A stretch of DNA of 64,000 nucleotides from Diadema setosum (taxonomy: Eukaryota; Echinodermata; Echinoidea; Diadematoida; Diadematidae). The notes beneath the pieces were generated by a model, which had not been told where the DNA came from, ran no database searches, and saw only the letters and a program-made list of their open reading frames with translations. The stretch is from NCBI RefSeq assembly GCF_964275005.1, contig NC_092690.1, positions 11,350,010 to 11,414,009 on the forward strand, read 5' to 3'. This document shows, one piece after another, positions 46,285 through 58,900 of the stretch; position 1 is the first letter of the stretch; every line of letters begins with the position of its first letter. The position numbers were made by a program, and so were the translations under genes.

Positions 46285-47278
46285 TTTCATTATTATTATT
46301 ATTACATTTTTTTTCCTTTTTAAATCTGTGATATCTGTGGGGAGCGGTACTACCTTGTAGCATGTTGCACTTCGAGGAATATTCGCGTAATTTTGTGAAT
46401 TTGCGAGAGCCAAGATTTGCAAAATTAAAATGCTAGCAAAAGTTCTTGTCTCCACTATATGCATTGAATGTTAGAGGCAATTTGCCACAAAAAAAGGCCG
46501 TCGGCTTCAGTTTGCAAAAATTTTATGCTGCGGAAATATTGTGTTTTACAGTAGGCCTACTGCATGATCCATGTCTGGTGTGTTACTAATTTCTTTGCAG
46601 CCAATGTAGATCATACTGTGATATTTACAACTTGTGTTCATGCAACATTTTCAAGTGGTCTATGCTGTAAGATCAAGGTCCCTCCAATCATGATTATTGA
46701 GATGCTACACTGTAGTTGTTACTCTTTAGCAGTATTTTGTACTGTTTATTGCCAAAAACCCTGCAGGTTTCATGGAAAATACTGTTTTTCTCAAATTGAA
46801 TAGCTCCATAATGCTGTTGCAGGAAATGTTAAAATACTGCTTTTCCCACCAAAAATATGCCTTTTCAGCCCTCGTAATATTACAATGCTGTTATTACCTC
46901 TGAATTACCTGATGATGCCTAGTAAGTGCAAGACTCGTATAGGACCATTCAAAGGATTCAATCCTGAGCCAGAGGTGTTCTATGCGATGTATCCATGGGA
47001 TGGTCAGTTTACGCAATCTGGATTAAATAAATTTGTTATGTTTCTGCTTCCAGTGATCATTGAGCTTAGACTTGAAGCTGTTCACTGATGTTGCCTCGAC
47101 AGCTTATGCACAAAGGCTATTCCAAGTGTTTACTACTCACTGACTGAAAGAGTTTAACCTTTAGCAGAGTTTAAGAGTTATAACTCTGATTTTTAACAGA
47201 GTTTTAACTCTGTTTTTTAACAGAGTTGGCATCCCTATTAGATTGCATACAAACTATACAATACACATCCTGAGGCAT
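46285..47278. other. Intergenic, with a degraded MITE
   Basis: Short ATT microsatellite at 46290-46306. 46345-46557 has GCGTAATTTTGTGAATTTGCG-like and TTGTGTTTTACAGTA words of the CTGTAAAA MITE type. TTAACAGAGTTTTAACTCTG repeats lie at 47165-47228. No gene supported. Confidence 0.5.
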
Positions 47279-47280
47279 TA

Positions 47281-47487
47281 CTTTAAAAGTGGATATTTTC
47301 GCGCGTCTAATTTTTCGCGCTTTGCTGGGTAAGAAGAGTTTCGCGTGTTTTTGATTCCGCGGAATCAAGACATTACGCGCAGGAACATATGACAAGCAAA
47401 AATATTCGCATGCTTTTATTTTAGTCCTAGTTTCTGGTCGCAAAATGTGCGAAAATTTCAACACCGTGAAAATTTCCACTTTTACAG
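47281..47487. mobile_element. TA-flanked MITE with CTGTAAAAGTGGA-type ends
   Basis: CTTTAAAAGTGGATATTTTCGCG on the left is mirrored by CGTGAAAATTTCCACTTTTACAG on the right, with TA at both flanks. The interior is rich in TTCGCG. Tc1/mariner-type target. Confidence 0.65.
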
Positions 47488-49985
47488 TACTATTTCATTG
47501 TTGGCCTGGTGGCACATTCCATGAAGGGAGGCCGTGGATTTTGGAAAATTTGTGTTAGATAAATAATGTCACCCTATTGCAGAATAGTCAAGGATGCTGT
47601 CTTGTCTAGTAAACGTCATTGACACATTGTAACATTAACTTGCAAGAGTTGTATTTCCATGGCATATGGGATGGGTAAAAGCATGCCCTTTGCTTGGCCA
47701 CTATAAAATGTACCAAAGGCTCTGTATTACTGCACCTACATGTATCAGTAGGGTAAGTGTATATTCAAATGACATGAAAACACACACACACACACACACA
47801 CGCACACAACTTTATGAGTCAAAGTCCCCTGATCTTTTTGTTGTTGTTGTTGTTATTTAAGAAATGAACACATTATGTCATACTGGTGTAGCATTTTATT
47901 TACAGTGGAAAGAATATTTTGAATCATGTGCTTTTTAACATTGTAATTAAATTAAAGACTTTTTTTTTCCTTTAAGAAAGTTAAGTACATGATGTACCCA
48001 TCATACAGGGTCACTGAAAAAGTCTGTGCAACTGATGTTTATGATGACTGTGTGCTCAATGGTGCTTTTTTTATGTTCATGCAAATGCTTTTAAAAGTAG
48101 TCTGTAACATTTCCTTGTTATGTGCTGTAATGTTGTGCTTTGTGTAGGCTTTTTAGCTATGCTTGTTGAGCCGAATCAGTAAACTTGTTTTAGTCTACTC
48201 TCTTTATTTCATTTTGTAGTGTGCTGCTTTCTCATCGTGTTATGTTCTCCTTCACTCATCGAACGGCTGACAAGGCACCAGCAAACGTGCATTAACTGTT
48301 GCTGTTCATGAATTAGCCACTCGTAAGATTGTAGTACATATGTACCTATCCCAGTTTCCAGAGTATTATACTCCCATAAAATGTAGTGTTGTGTTGTATC
48401 ACATTGTCCAGCCTTGAAAAAGATGATATATGTTTTTAAGTTTGTTCTTGCCATTTCAAAAGGTGCCAATACGTTCTGCAGATCTGGCATAGATGTATTT
48501 TACTTTTTCTTCTTTTCACTGCCCAAGCGTCAAGATATGTGTTTCTGTGTTACTTACTATCTGGTGTGTGGAATGTTTTGTAGAGTTTTTAAACTATGCA
48601 CTAGTTGCTGGAAACTTGTCTGCGACAGTGGATTCAGGTTATAAAGAAACACTGATATAGCAAACCCTCATTACAACAAAGCAAATTTTGCTGCTAAGTA
48701 TCTTTTTTTCTAAGTTTTCTTGTTTCTTAAACCTTGATATAACAACATGCATTAAAATACTGTAAAGTTATTTCATTGGTCCTGATGAGTTTGTTAAAAA
48801 ATAGCAGGAATCCACTGTATGCATGTTCTCTGTCTTTTGGTATGTTTCTATGCAGTTACTCGTTTAGTATCTTAACATATTGACACCTTAAGGAGTAGGC
48901 CTAATGCACATGTATGTCTATTCAGTATTTTTTAATGGTCAGTGACATTTCACCACAAAATGACAAGTATTACTGATCGATGTAGCTGTAGGAGACGATA
49001 TATTTGTATACTGATGTCTGCAGTTTTACGTTAAAGAATGTGTGGAATTTGCATGTGTATGAATAGACTGTCTTTATACCAACTGTTCAAAATCTATGCA
49101 TGTCGTCAAAATAGGTTTCTTCATACAACAGGAAATCTACCCTGAGGCTTGTCCAGTGTGGTACCAAATAAGTCCTTTGTAACCTGGATTCTATTAAGTA
49201 TTGATCTAGACTTTTGCAGTACATAATGGTTTGATGTGAAAAAGCATGTGGCTGTAGTGTTTTAAGCATTGACCTCCAGTGTATTTGTGTGCCGAATTGG
49301 CTGGGAACATGGCGAGACAAATCGTGCATCTTTAGAAACACTACAAATGCAATATTCCAAACTTGTGGAATTGATGCTTGGCAGCGAACTTAGGCTTGTA
49401 GAGTGACTGGTCTTGTAATGCAAGACTGTCCTTCTGCACTGCTTGTCTGTAGTTGAGTCCTGTGTCTTTGATCTGAGTATGACATAGACATCAACATTTA
49501 GTACTGAAATACATTGTACCTCCTTGATACTAAAAAAAAGCAAACAAACTGTAATCAGATAGAAACATGCGTGATTTTCATCTCTGTCACAATTATTTTT
49601 TGTAGCTCAATAAATGTATTTTAATGTTTGTATAGATGTCAAGAGATTATGTCTAAATCTGATGTAATGTAACATTCATTACTATGCTCATTTTTGTTCG
49701 TCAGTGAGTATTAAGATAACATACTGGCCTCTTTTAGCTCAAACCCACACCTTTTCTCACCAAATTTTGTGGGCTGATTTTGATTTTAAAAGAGGGAAAA
49801 AGGAAGTGTGTGATACCTTAACATGAAATATATCCTCACATTTATTTTCGAAGCAGGATGGTACTCCTAGAATTTTCGTTTCTCCTCCTCCAACTTCTTT
49901 GGCTGTCTTCCGCATACTTTCATAGGAAAGTTTAATTCTCATTGAATCAGCTTTTACACTAGGACAATGAATTGTTATACATTTG
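47488..49985. other. Intergenic, no gene recognised
   Basis: Contains a (CA)n tract at 47779-47807 and a degraded copy at 48650-48830 with words like ATTACAACAAAGCAAATTTTG and GATATAACAACATGC, similar to the TACAGTGGACTC MITEs. Reading frames of 60-93 codons show no family features. Confidence 0.5.
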
Positions 49986-50415
49986 TGATATCGTCTGTTG
50001 AGAATGAGAAGGGCGCTAAGTGGTCGTGAACACTATGGCCCGAATTCACGAAGGTGGTACAAACAAAACCATGGTTTAAACCATGGACAAAAACCATGGA
50101 TCGCCAAGTGTCGCACGGAATATTTCGTTACGAAATTGGTCATTTCGTCGATAAAATGACAGGTTTCGTTAACGAAATTATCATTCCGTGGACGAAATGT
50201 TCATTTAGTTACAAAATGTTGTCATTTTGTTACAAAATAATAATTTCATCGACGAAATGACTGATTTCGTGACGAAATATTCCATGCGACACTTGGCACT
50301 CCATGGTTTTTGTCCATGGTTTAAACCATGGTTTTGTTTGTACCACCTTCGTGAATTCGGGCCTATGGGTTTAGTGGCAACTTAACGCCCTTATCATTCT
50401 CAGCCGACGATATAC
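49986..50415. repeat. Older palindrome that hosts a nested MITE
   Basis: ATATCGTCTGTTGAGAATGA plus GAAGGGCGCTAAGTGG at 49988-50023 is the imperfect inverse of CTTAACGCCCTTATCATT plus CTCAGCCGACGATAT at about 50380-50413. The two arms flank the MITE at 50037-50363 and would be only a few bases apart without it. Confidence 0.65.
50037..50363. mobile_element. Long-TIR MITE (GGCCCGAATTCACG)
   Basis: 327 bp. The ends GGCCCGAATTCACGAAGG and CCTTCGTGAATTCGGGCC are perfect inverses and the inverted stem extends about 65 bases with palindromic CCATGGTTTAAACCATGG inside. TAT flanks both sides as a likely 3-bp target duplication, which suits PIF/Harbinger-type elements. A fragment of the same family is at about 28191. 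Confidence 0.8.
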
Positions 50416-51880
50416 AGTTGAATGTTGTTTTTTGTACAGCGTTTATGTACCTGGTATACATTTGAGAAATCCACAAGTTTTGCAAATTAGTTCTCTTAAC
50501 CCTGTTATCTCATGTGTATGTGAAAAATGATTGGATATACATATAACCAAAGAATAAGATTCTTTAAAAGTATTTTCCATTTGGATGTTTCTTTTGTGAA
50601 ATACTGAACATTGCTGATGAAAGTGGAATTTCTAACAAAGCAAATATGCGCAGACTAGTTTTCACTTCATTTCCCTATCTGACATTTGTTTTTACCATGA
50701 ACTAAATTCTTCGCCTCTCGTCAGAAGTCAGCCCACCCTCTCCCTACATGTATGGTGAATGTCAATCAAAGACTGACAATCCTTGTTTACCACAATTACT
50801 CAGAAATGAATGTATCGTGTCAACCATGAAGTAAATGAACTCTGGTAGGAGGCCTACCTGATCTCAGTGAAGTTTTACTCTGTAACCGTTAGCTACAAAA
50901 TTGTACTGATAATTGAGGGGTTGCTGTGACATTGGACATGTAATACTCAGTTTGTTTCAGCTGTAAGATCAAAGTTACCAACTATTATGATACCTGAATA
51001 GTACACATCTGGAAATTGTACTCTTCAATTAACATTCATTAATTTGCCATTGTTGTGACAATGTATTGTATGCTTTATATATAAATCTTTTACGTATTAA
51101 AAGTATTTTTCAGTACATAAATTTGTAACAAAACGAAACTGCGGAAAGTATACAGCGTAGTATGCTTTGTATTTGTTTTGTCTGCAATGGTGAGAGGTAG
51201 AGAGGGGAGGGAGAGAGAGAGAGTTTGAATGAGACAAAGAAGTGCTGTATATGCTGAAATTTTCGTGGTCTTGTTTTCATAAATTTCATTGAGGTGGTCT
51301 CGATTGCAAAACTAACATCACACAAAATGTATTCACAAATCTTCCAAAAAACAAAACACACTAACCCAGGCCAGCACAATACTGTTATTATATCAAATGA
51401 CTACCAGTAGCAGAGCCCAGATGTTGTGCCATATTCTGTCCCCCTGTTCAAATCCTTGAAATACTAACACTATTTTCCCGGGACATTTGATCTCATTTTA
51501 AGTAGTGTTTTAACAAATCTTGTCGTTTTAAAAGGAACTACACTTTCATCTGAATGGTCATGTGATGCACTGTTTTTGTTGTAATAATCATGATGAAAAG
51601 ACCACAACGCACAAAATTGATTACTTGTATTTCTAAAATCGCCTGATCTAATGCAATTTGTGATAATATCTCTGCCAAAATATCAGCGTGAACAGTGAGG
51701 GATAACTGAAAAGAATGAAGATGAAGGGAAAAAAGAATATGGGGGGGGGGGGGGGGAGGGGGGTGGACCTGACAGGGAGGCTAGATGCATGAAAACAGAT
51801 AGGCAAATGTGTGTACGCCATTGAGAGACACGTAATCAATACTGCATGTACAACAAAAGAATATATTTTTTCATCTCAAT
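50416..51880. other. Intergenic between MITE nest and CFAP45 3' end
   Basis: No gene seen. Contains GA-rich sequence at 51190-51222 and a G run at 51740-51765. Confidence 0.5.
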
Positions 51881-51895
51881 ACTTAAAAAGCTGAA

Positions 51896-51901
51896 TTTAT
51901 T
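51896..51901 (-). terminator. Candidate CFAP45 polyadenylation signal
   Basis: AATAAA on the minus strand about 1,050 bp beyond the CFAP45 stop codon. Other matches nearer the stop cannot be excluded. Confidence 0.35.
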
Positions 51902-52950
51902 CAATATACTGAATGAAACATATTTACAAACATACAAATGTACCAGTACCATTTTATATATCATACACTTGGTGCTCCACAAATGATGTCCCATAACTAC
52001 AGCAGGTATACCAACATGCTTGATACAGGCAAATCCCTTTACAGTAAATTAATTGGGCCCACCACATAGCATTTCGCTCCATGAAAAGCTTTCAAATTAA
52101 CAGCGATTTGGTCTCTTGTTTATATGCCTAAAAACACTGTAAATTATGATTGGAGTGTACCTTAATATCTTTGGTCAATGTAAAAGGATTTGCCTGTAAT
52201 AATAAAATGTCAATCTTTCATACACATACTATAATACTATGGACTTGACATAAAAACATATTTACAAAACATGAGTTTTGACAACCTGACAAATTCTGCA
52301 AATATTTTCAGGTATATTTATATATTCATATTTTTCACACATATATAACAATGGCACAGACCATGGGGTGAACAACCATGTAGTTTTCCAAACTATCATG
52401 TGTTATGTTGCTCTATGATGTGTCCGTAAAAGATATCAATGCTACTTGTGTAGCCACACAACTTGTGTAATGTGTCGTAGCGTGAAATTTGGGGAATACA
52501 TTACGCAATAAATAAATTCCGAATGAAATCACTATGGCAGGAAAGATGCTGAAAGCTGCTACACACTGTCTAGAGTAAGTGTTTACTGGACTTGTCCATT
52601 CAGACATCAATGAAACACAGTGCACCGTTTTTGCTCTTTCTGGAAGATTAAGACTAGCTTAATTACAAATGTCTCCATGAGGTTAACACGCTGTACACTC
52701 TCTGCTCAGACTTAAAGCTGCTGGTCATGTCAAGTCCATTTCTGCAATGTTAACTGCACTGTGCACGCTTCATGCAGCCAGGTGAGAATGCATTAGGCAT
52801 TATGTTTTGAAGTCGATGCTAACTAGAGACATCCCTCGCTCCCAACAATCTAAGTCACCTACATAGACATCATGGAATATTCACGGGGCATTGGAGATTG
52901 TGGAAATTGGACAGTTCCATTGTGTTGAATAGGGGATTCTCATGAGTCCA

Positions 52951-55900
52951 TCACTGTTTATCTGCCATGGTTTTCCTCTCAACTTCTGCGCAGTATTTGT
53001 CTGGCACACCGGCATCTCTGTGTATGACAAAGAAAGAAGGAAACAAAATTATTAGGATTCACTGCTTATCAATGCTTACATTAATGCAAAGCCTGTTTCT
53101 GGGAATTGTCTCCTCTCAAAAAGAAAAGAATTATAGAATAAACCTATGGTTTGTTTCATCAATTAATCCATCTGTCCCACACAAGATTTTGAAATCTCAT
53201 ATGTCTTATGATTACAATTAATAACAGGAACATACGCCATGGACAAACTCATGCATGTCTACAAACAATGACAAGTTGCATCAATGTAAAATTAGAGTAC
53301 AGGGTAGAATTTTTGGACTAAACCATTATATTCTTTCTGCAATAACACAAGCTCATACAAATAAGAAGAGAACAAAATCTATAGGTGAAAGAGAAATGTT
53401 GTGTGTGTGTGATGATGATGTTGTATGTTTTTTGTATTTTCCCCAAGATACCTATAACACTTACTACAAAGACCCATTCAACAATATGTAAACAGTTGTC
53501 AGAAAAAACAATAGTCAAAATGAAAAGTGGGTAGGTTAAAGGGACTGTACAGCTCTAGTTGAGGTGAGGATTTAGCTTTTAATGTTTTGCAAGATATTCA
53601 GAAATCACTCTATGAGATGTCAAAGAGCATGTAATTCTAAGGGGAATCAAAAGTTTATTTGATGAAAATCGTTTTTTTGAAATGGCTGAAATATCCAAAA
53701 ACATGGTGAAACAAACAGATCCTAATAAAAGGCGTGGCCTGTTGCCTTTTATTATTATCATCACTTTTTTGGGATATCTCAGCCAATTGAAAACCAATTT
53801 TCATCAAATAAACGTTGAATCCTTCTTAAAATTACATGCTCTTTCACATTTCTGAATATGTTTCTCATTATGTCACTTAGGAATGTTATAAACCTGAATC
53901 CTCACCTTAACCAGTACTGTACAGTCCCTTTAAGGAAGAAAGAAAGAGAGATAGCAAAGGGCGAAAAAAGCGTACCTTAATTCGTTGAGTTTCCTCTTCT
54001 TGATGGCGTCTAGCTTCGCCCGCCTCTCCCTCGCCTCCTCGTTGATCTTCACGCCTTCCTCGAAGAACGCGTTGCGGTCCGAGACGCGCAGCTGCTCCTT
54101 CTCGCGGATCTGCTTGCGCACGTCGTCGGCGTGCGAGTGCCTCTGGTGCTTCTTCTCCTGGTCCTCCATCCGGTCCCTCTCCATAGCCTCCTGCTGGGCT
54201 CTGGTGGTGAAGACACAGGGGATGGTTTAGAGGAAAAGTTCTCACAAATATATATGTGTGGATTGAGGGAATGCAGCAATATTAGTAGAACACATCAGTG
54301 AAAGTTTGAGGAGAATCCGACAATCCATTCAAAAGTTATGAATTGTTAAAGTTTCTGCTCTGTCACTGCTGGATGAGAAGACTACTCTTGCTTGTGATGT
54401 AACATGTGTACAACGATATAAAGAAAATATAAAGAAAATTCAACATATTTTCACTTTTCTCACATAGTAAAGGAGCACTTAACCTGCCTTTTTCAGGAGG
54501 CAGGGGAATAATATCATCCTTAATGTATGTCAGTAGCAAGTCAAGGGAATGTGCACTTTTTTTCCAAAAATTAAATTTTGTGGAATTCTCTTTATATTTT
54601 CTTTATATCATGTGACATCATACACTGTAGTAGTCTTCTCATCCAGCACTACTTAGAGCTATGTATTAGCCTTACAATCAAAGTCAAGAGCTCTATTCTA
54701 TAAAATTCAGACCCGCCACGAGACAGTCCGTTGACACACCTATATCCTAACCCCTTTGCCAAAGTTGTTAGCACTTTTCAGTCTACAGCAACAATCTTAT
54801 CACAGCAGACTCACCTGAGGACGCGCTCAAACTCGGCCCTCTCTCGCTGGGCCTGGACCGCCAGGAAGTGTTCCTTGTTCTGGACCTGGACCTCGCGGGC
54901 CTCCTTGAGCATCTGCTCTGTCTCGGCCTTGATGATGGCCTCCTCTTTCTCCTTCTGCCTCCACTCCCGCTCCCGCTGCTCCTGGTTGCGCTTCGCCCGC
55001 AGGGCGTCCTTCTCCGCCTGGTAATCCTTGGCCCGTTCCTGATTGGAGGAGGTCAATGCACTTATCATCGACTATTCTGTCTCTCAAGATTATCTCAACA
55101 CAAATGTCTTCTAAATGAGAAGCACAGGCCTTGATAATGGAACAAGAAACTATGGAGGAAAAATGCTGGACTGAACATGATCACACTCGAAGTGCTGCAG
55201 ATGTCACTGTATAAAAAGTCATAGATGACCTAGGCCCTGTTTCATAAAATTTGTTATCAATAACAAGTTATGACAGTTGTTATAAGCTACTGAAGGCCTT
55301 GCATCTGATTGGCTGATAGCAAATTTGTCTTAAAAATATGGCAGAATGGTGATCATCTGATTACAGATGATCACCATTGGCAATGACAGTTTTGTGATCT
55401 TGGAGATGCTCATCTTGTGTCATCGTGTCGACGTAATCACCAGCAATCATCCTACATTCACAGAGATTATTTAACATCAACAATGGATGCTACTGTATAA
55501 CCAACATCACCATCATCTCTACCTCCGTAATACAAGGTGCTCCTGTTTCAATGAACATAGTCACAACGAAATTTAATTACAACAAAGTACAAAATCAGGT
55601 CCCTAAATTATCATCATTAGCATGTGTGCTGAAAAATTCCCTTCGGTTATAACAAAATTTTGATATAGCACAAGAAAACTGCCGTCCCTGAGGACTTCAT
55701 TAAAGGACAAGTCAACGTTCATAAATACACATTAATCGAGTAAATGCAGCAATATTAGTAGAACACATCAGTGAAAGTTTGGGTAAAATCGGACAATTGG
55801 TTCAAAAGTTATGAATATTTGAATTTTTGCACAGTCACTGCTCGATGGCAAGACTACTACAGTGTATGATGTCACACGCTAGAACAATACATGGAAAATA

Positions 55901-58900
55901 TAAAAGAATTTCACAAAATTTTATTTTTGGAAAAAAGTGCACATTTCCTCTCACTGATGTATTCTAATAATATTGCTGCATTCACTCAATCTTCATGTCT
56001 ATGAAGGTGGCCTTGTCCTTTAAAAATGGGAGTTGCCTGTCCTCAACCATCAATCGTGTCTTCCTCACCTGCATGGCACGGAGCCGGGCAATCTCTTTCT
56101 CCTTCTCGATGCGGATCCGCTCCTGCTCCGCCTCGAAGGCCGCCTCCCTCTCTGCCTTCTTCTTCATGTACTCGCTGACCTTGAGGTCCGCGAGCTTCTC
56201 CTGCTCGAGCTTCTTCTGCTTCAGCTGCTCGGACTCCACGTTGGCGCGGGAGATCTCCTTCTGGGCCTCGAGCTGGATCAAGCGCTTCTTCTCCAAGTCC
56301 TACACACGATGAAAAAGGGTCGACTCGTGTATCACGTAATTCCAAAGTAATAAACACACACATACAAAAGAAGAAAGTCTGCAAATGGACATTTCCAACA
56401 AATTAACTTTTTTGTAATGGAGGATACAGTAGGTTAAAACATACCAAAAATGTCCTAGTTACCCACTTAACTTCAGCCCCCAGGTGCTGTGGATTTTACT
56501 GGAACAAATTTGCATGGTGAAGGGTCAGTGAAAATTGAGATTTTCACTGGAGCTAATAATTTCTTCTCAGCTGCCATTATAATGCAACAGCTAAAAAAAA
56601 AAAAATTGTCTAAATCAGATGAAGACTTGATCCTAAAATTCTGATGAAATGGGGAAATATGAACCTAACAGAGACTTTCAGCTTATGCGGCAATGGTTAC
56701 AGACTAGAGAATTGTGCATAATACAATTTCTCTCCCACCTTTCTTTTTTTTTTTCACCTAGAAATCCTAACAATTACTGCAGCTGTCATACCTTGAGGTC
56801 TTCCATCTGCAGTTTCTCAAGGTATTTTAGCATCTGCTGCGCCTCTTGGTCCTTCTTCTCCTGCTCCAATAACCTCTCCTCCTCCCTCTGTGAGATTTGG
56901 TTCAGAATCATGGTCTTGCCCCTGTTGAAACATGGCACAAAGGGCAGGAAATACATCATATCATATCATATCATATCATTATTCCTCTATATAGGGCCTA
57001 TGCAGATAAAACACAAAAAGGGCTGAAGTGATGAAGGCATTGTCTCCAAATAACATTTTCTGTGCCATGACTTTGGACATTGTCCACAATGCTGAGGGGG
57101 TTATATGTGCTATTTGACACTCAAAGCATACATAGAGTTAAGAAGCCACTTTACAGAAGTGCAGAACAGAAAACAAATAAAAAAAAAAAAAAATCATAAT
57201 TCTATTCATATAAAGTACAGTGGACTCTCTTTATAATGAAGTCTTCGGGACCAGCAGTTTTCCTTCATTAAAGCGAAATTTCGTTATAAATGAACAAATA
57301 AACAATAAAACAACAAAGAGAGGATAATGTTGTGGCCTGAATTTTTATTTCATTGCAAACCGGAATTTCGTTATAACCGTGTTTGTTATAACGGGAGTGC
57401 ACTGTATTGGCAAATGGAGAGAAGGTACAGAAAATTCACGTCGGCGCAAATATTCCTCTGAAACTTACTCGTAGCGCTCGGCCTTCCTCTGTGCCTCGAT
57501 CTCCTCCTGCAGCTGCAGCGCCCTCTGTCGTTCAATCTCCATCATGGCATCGAGTCGCTTCTCCTCCTCCGACACCTCGTCCTTGACTTGGTGTTTCTCC
57601 AAGATCTGGGCGTCCCGAATGGCGTGGCACTTGGCATTCAGGATCAGCTGTGGTCAAGTGGCAAAACAGGGCACATTTTAAGACAGGTGCAAGAGAGTGT
57701 AACTGTGAATGCATATGTTGATGTAGTGAGTAAGTAGAAAATGAGTGACTGTGTAAATGAGTACAGTCAACCTTGCCTGAAGTTGAATCTTTTCGGACTA
57801 AAGAAATAGCTTCGACTTAGAGAAAATTAGATTTGTAAGGGATTAAAATCAACAAAATATAAAGAGGAGAGGACTTGAAAACACCAGCTAAGGTGATTAT
57901 TTGACTTGTGCGAGGTCAACTGTGAATAGGCAAGAATGACTGTATGTGCTCGAACGACTGCATGTGCGTAAATGAGTAAGTGTACATCAGTGTGTAATTG
58001 AGTATGGGATAAGTGATTATTAACAGTGTAAATGAGTGTGCGAGTCACTGAGTGTGTAATTGAGCAATTGAGTCTGTAATCAAGCGACATGTGCAATTGA
58101 GTCTGTAATTAAGCGACATGTGCAATTGAGTGTGTAATTGTGTGTGTGATTGATTGAGTGTGTAAATAAGTGTGTAATTGAGTACCGGTAATTGAGTGAG
58201 TGTGTAATAAACTGCGTAATTGAGGAAGTAAGTAAATGTGTGAGTCAGAAACTGAGTGAGTCTGTAATTGGGTGAGGTCGTGTGTCACTGCTGAGAACAT
58301 GTGTTGTAGAGTACAGGTATGTATATACTTGGATGAATGTAAATCGAATGAGTGTCCAACTGAGTGAGTGTGTGTCAGTAATACAGTGGACTCCTATTAT
58401 AACGAAGTTCTTGGGACCGGTAGTTTTCTTTCATTTTATCGAAATTGCCTTATAACCAAAAAAAAAACAAACAAAAAAAAACAATAAAAGACACAAAACG
58501 GATAATAATGCGGCTTGAATTTCTACTTCATTGTAACCGGGAATTTGGTTATAACCGTGTTTGTTATAACAGGAGTGCACTGTAGAGTGAATGTGTGAAG
58601 GAGGAAGGTGCGCATGTACCTCATTGAGATGTTTGATCTCATCCTCCTGTTCCTCCTGCTGCTCCCGAGCCTTGGCCAGGAGGTACTCTCCCTGCTGCTT
58701 GGCCTCCTCCTCCAGCTCACTCAGCTTCTCGTTCTTCTGTCGCTTCCGGTCCAGTGCCTGCATCTGGAGTTTGATTTCGTTGGCTGCATCCTGGGTGGGT
58801 CACAGAGGAGAAAATAACAAATAATTGTGAGCCTCATTAACTCTCTATGTGCTTTTTTTTTGTTAACCTGGACATATAATGAACAAAGTTGTAGAGAGAA

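Noticed and set aside
46885-47088. 67-codon plus-strand frame
   Set aside because: Looks protein-like in part, but there are no neighbouring exons or splice signals that fit.
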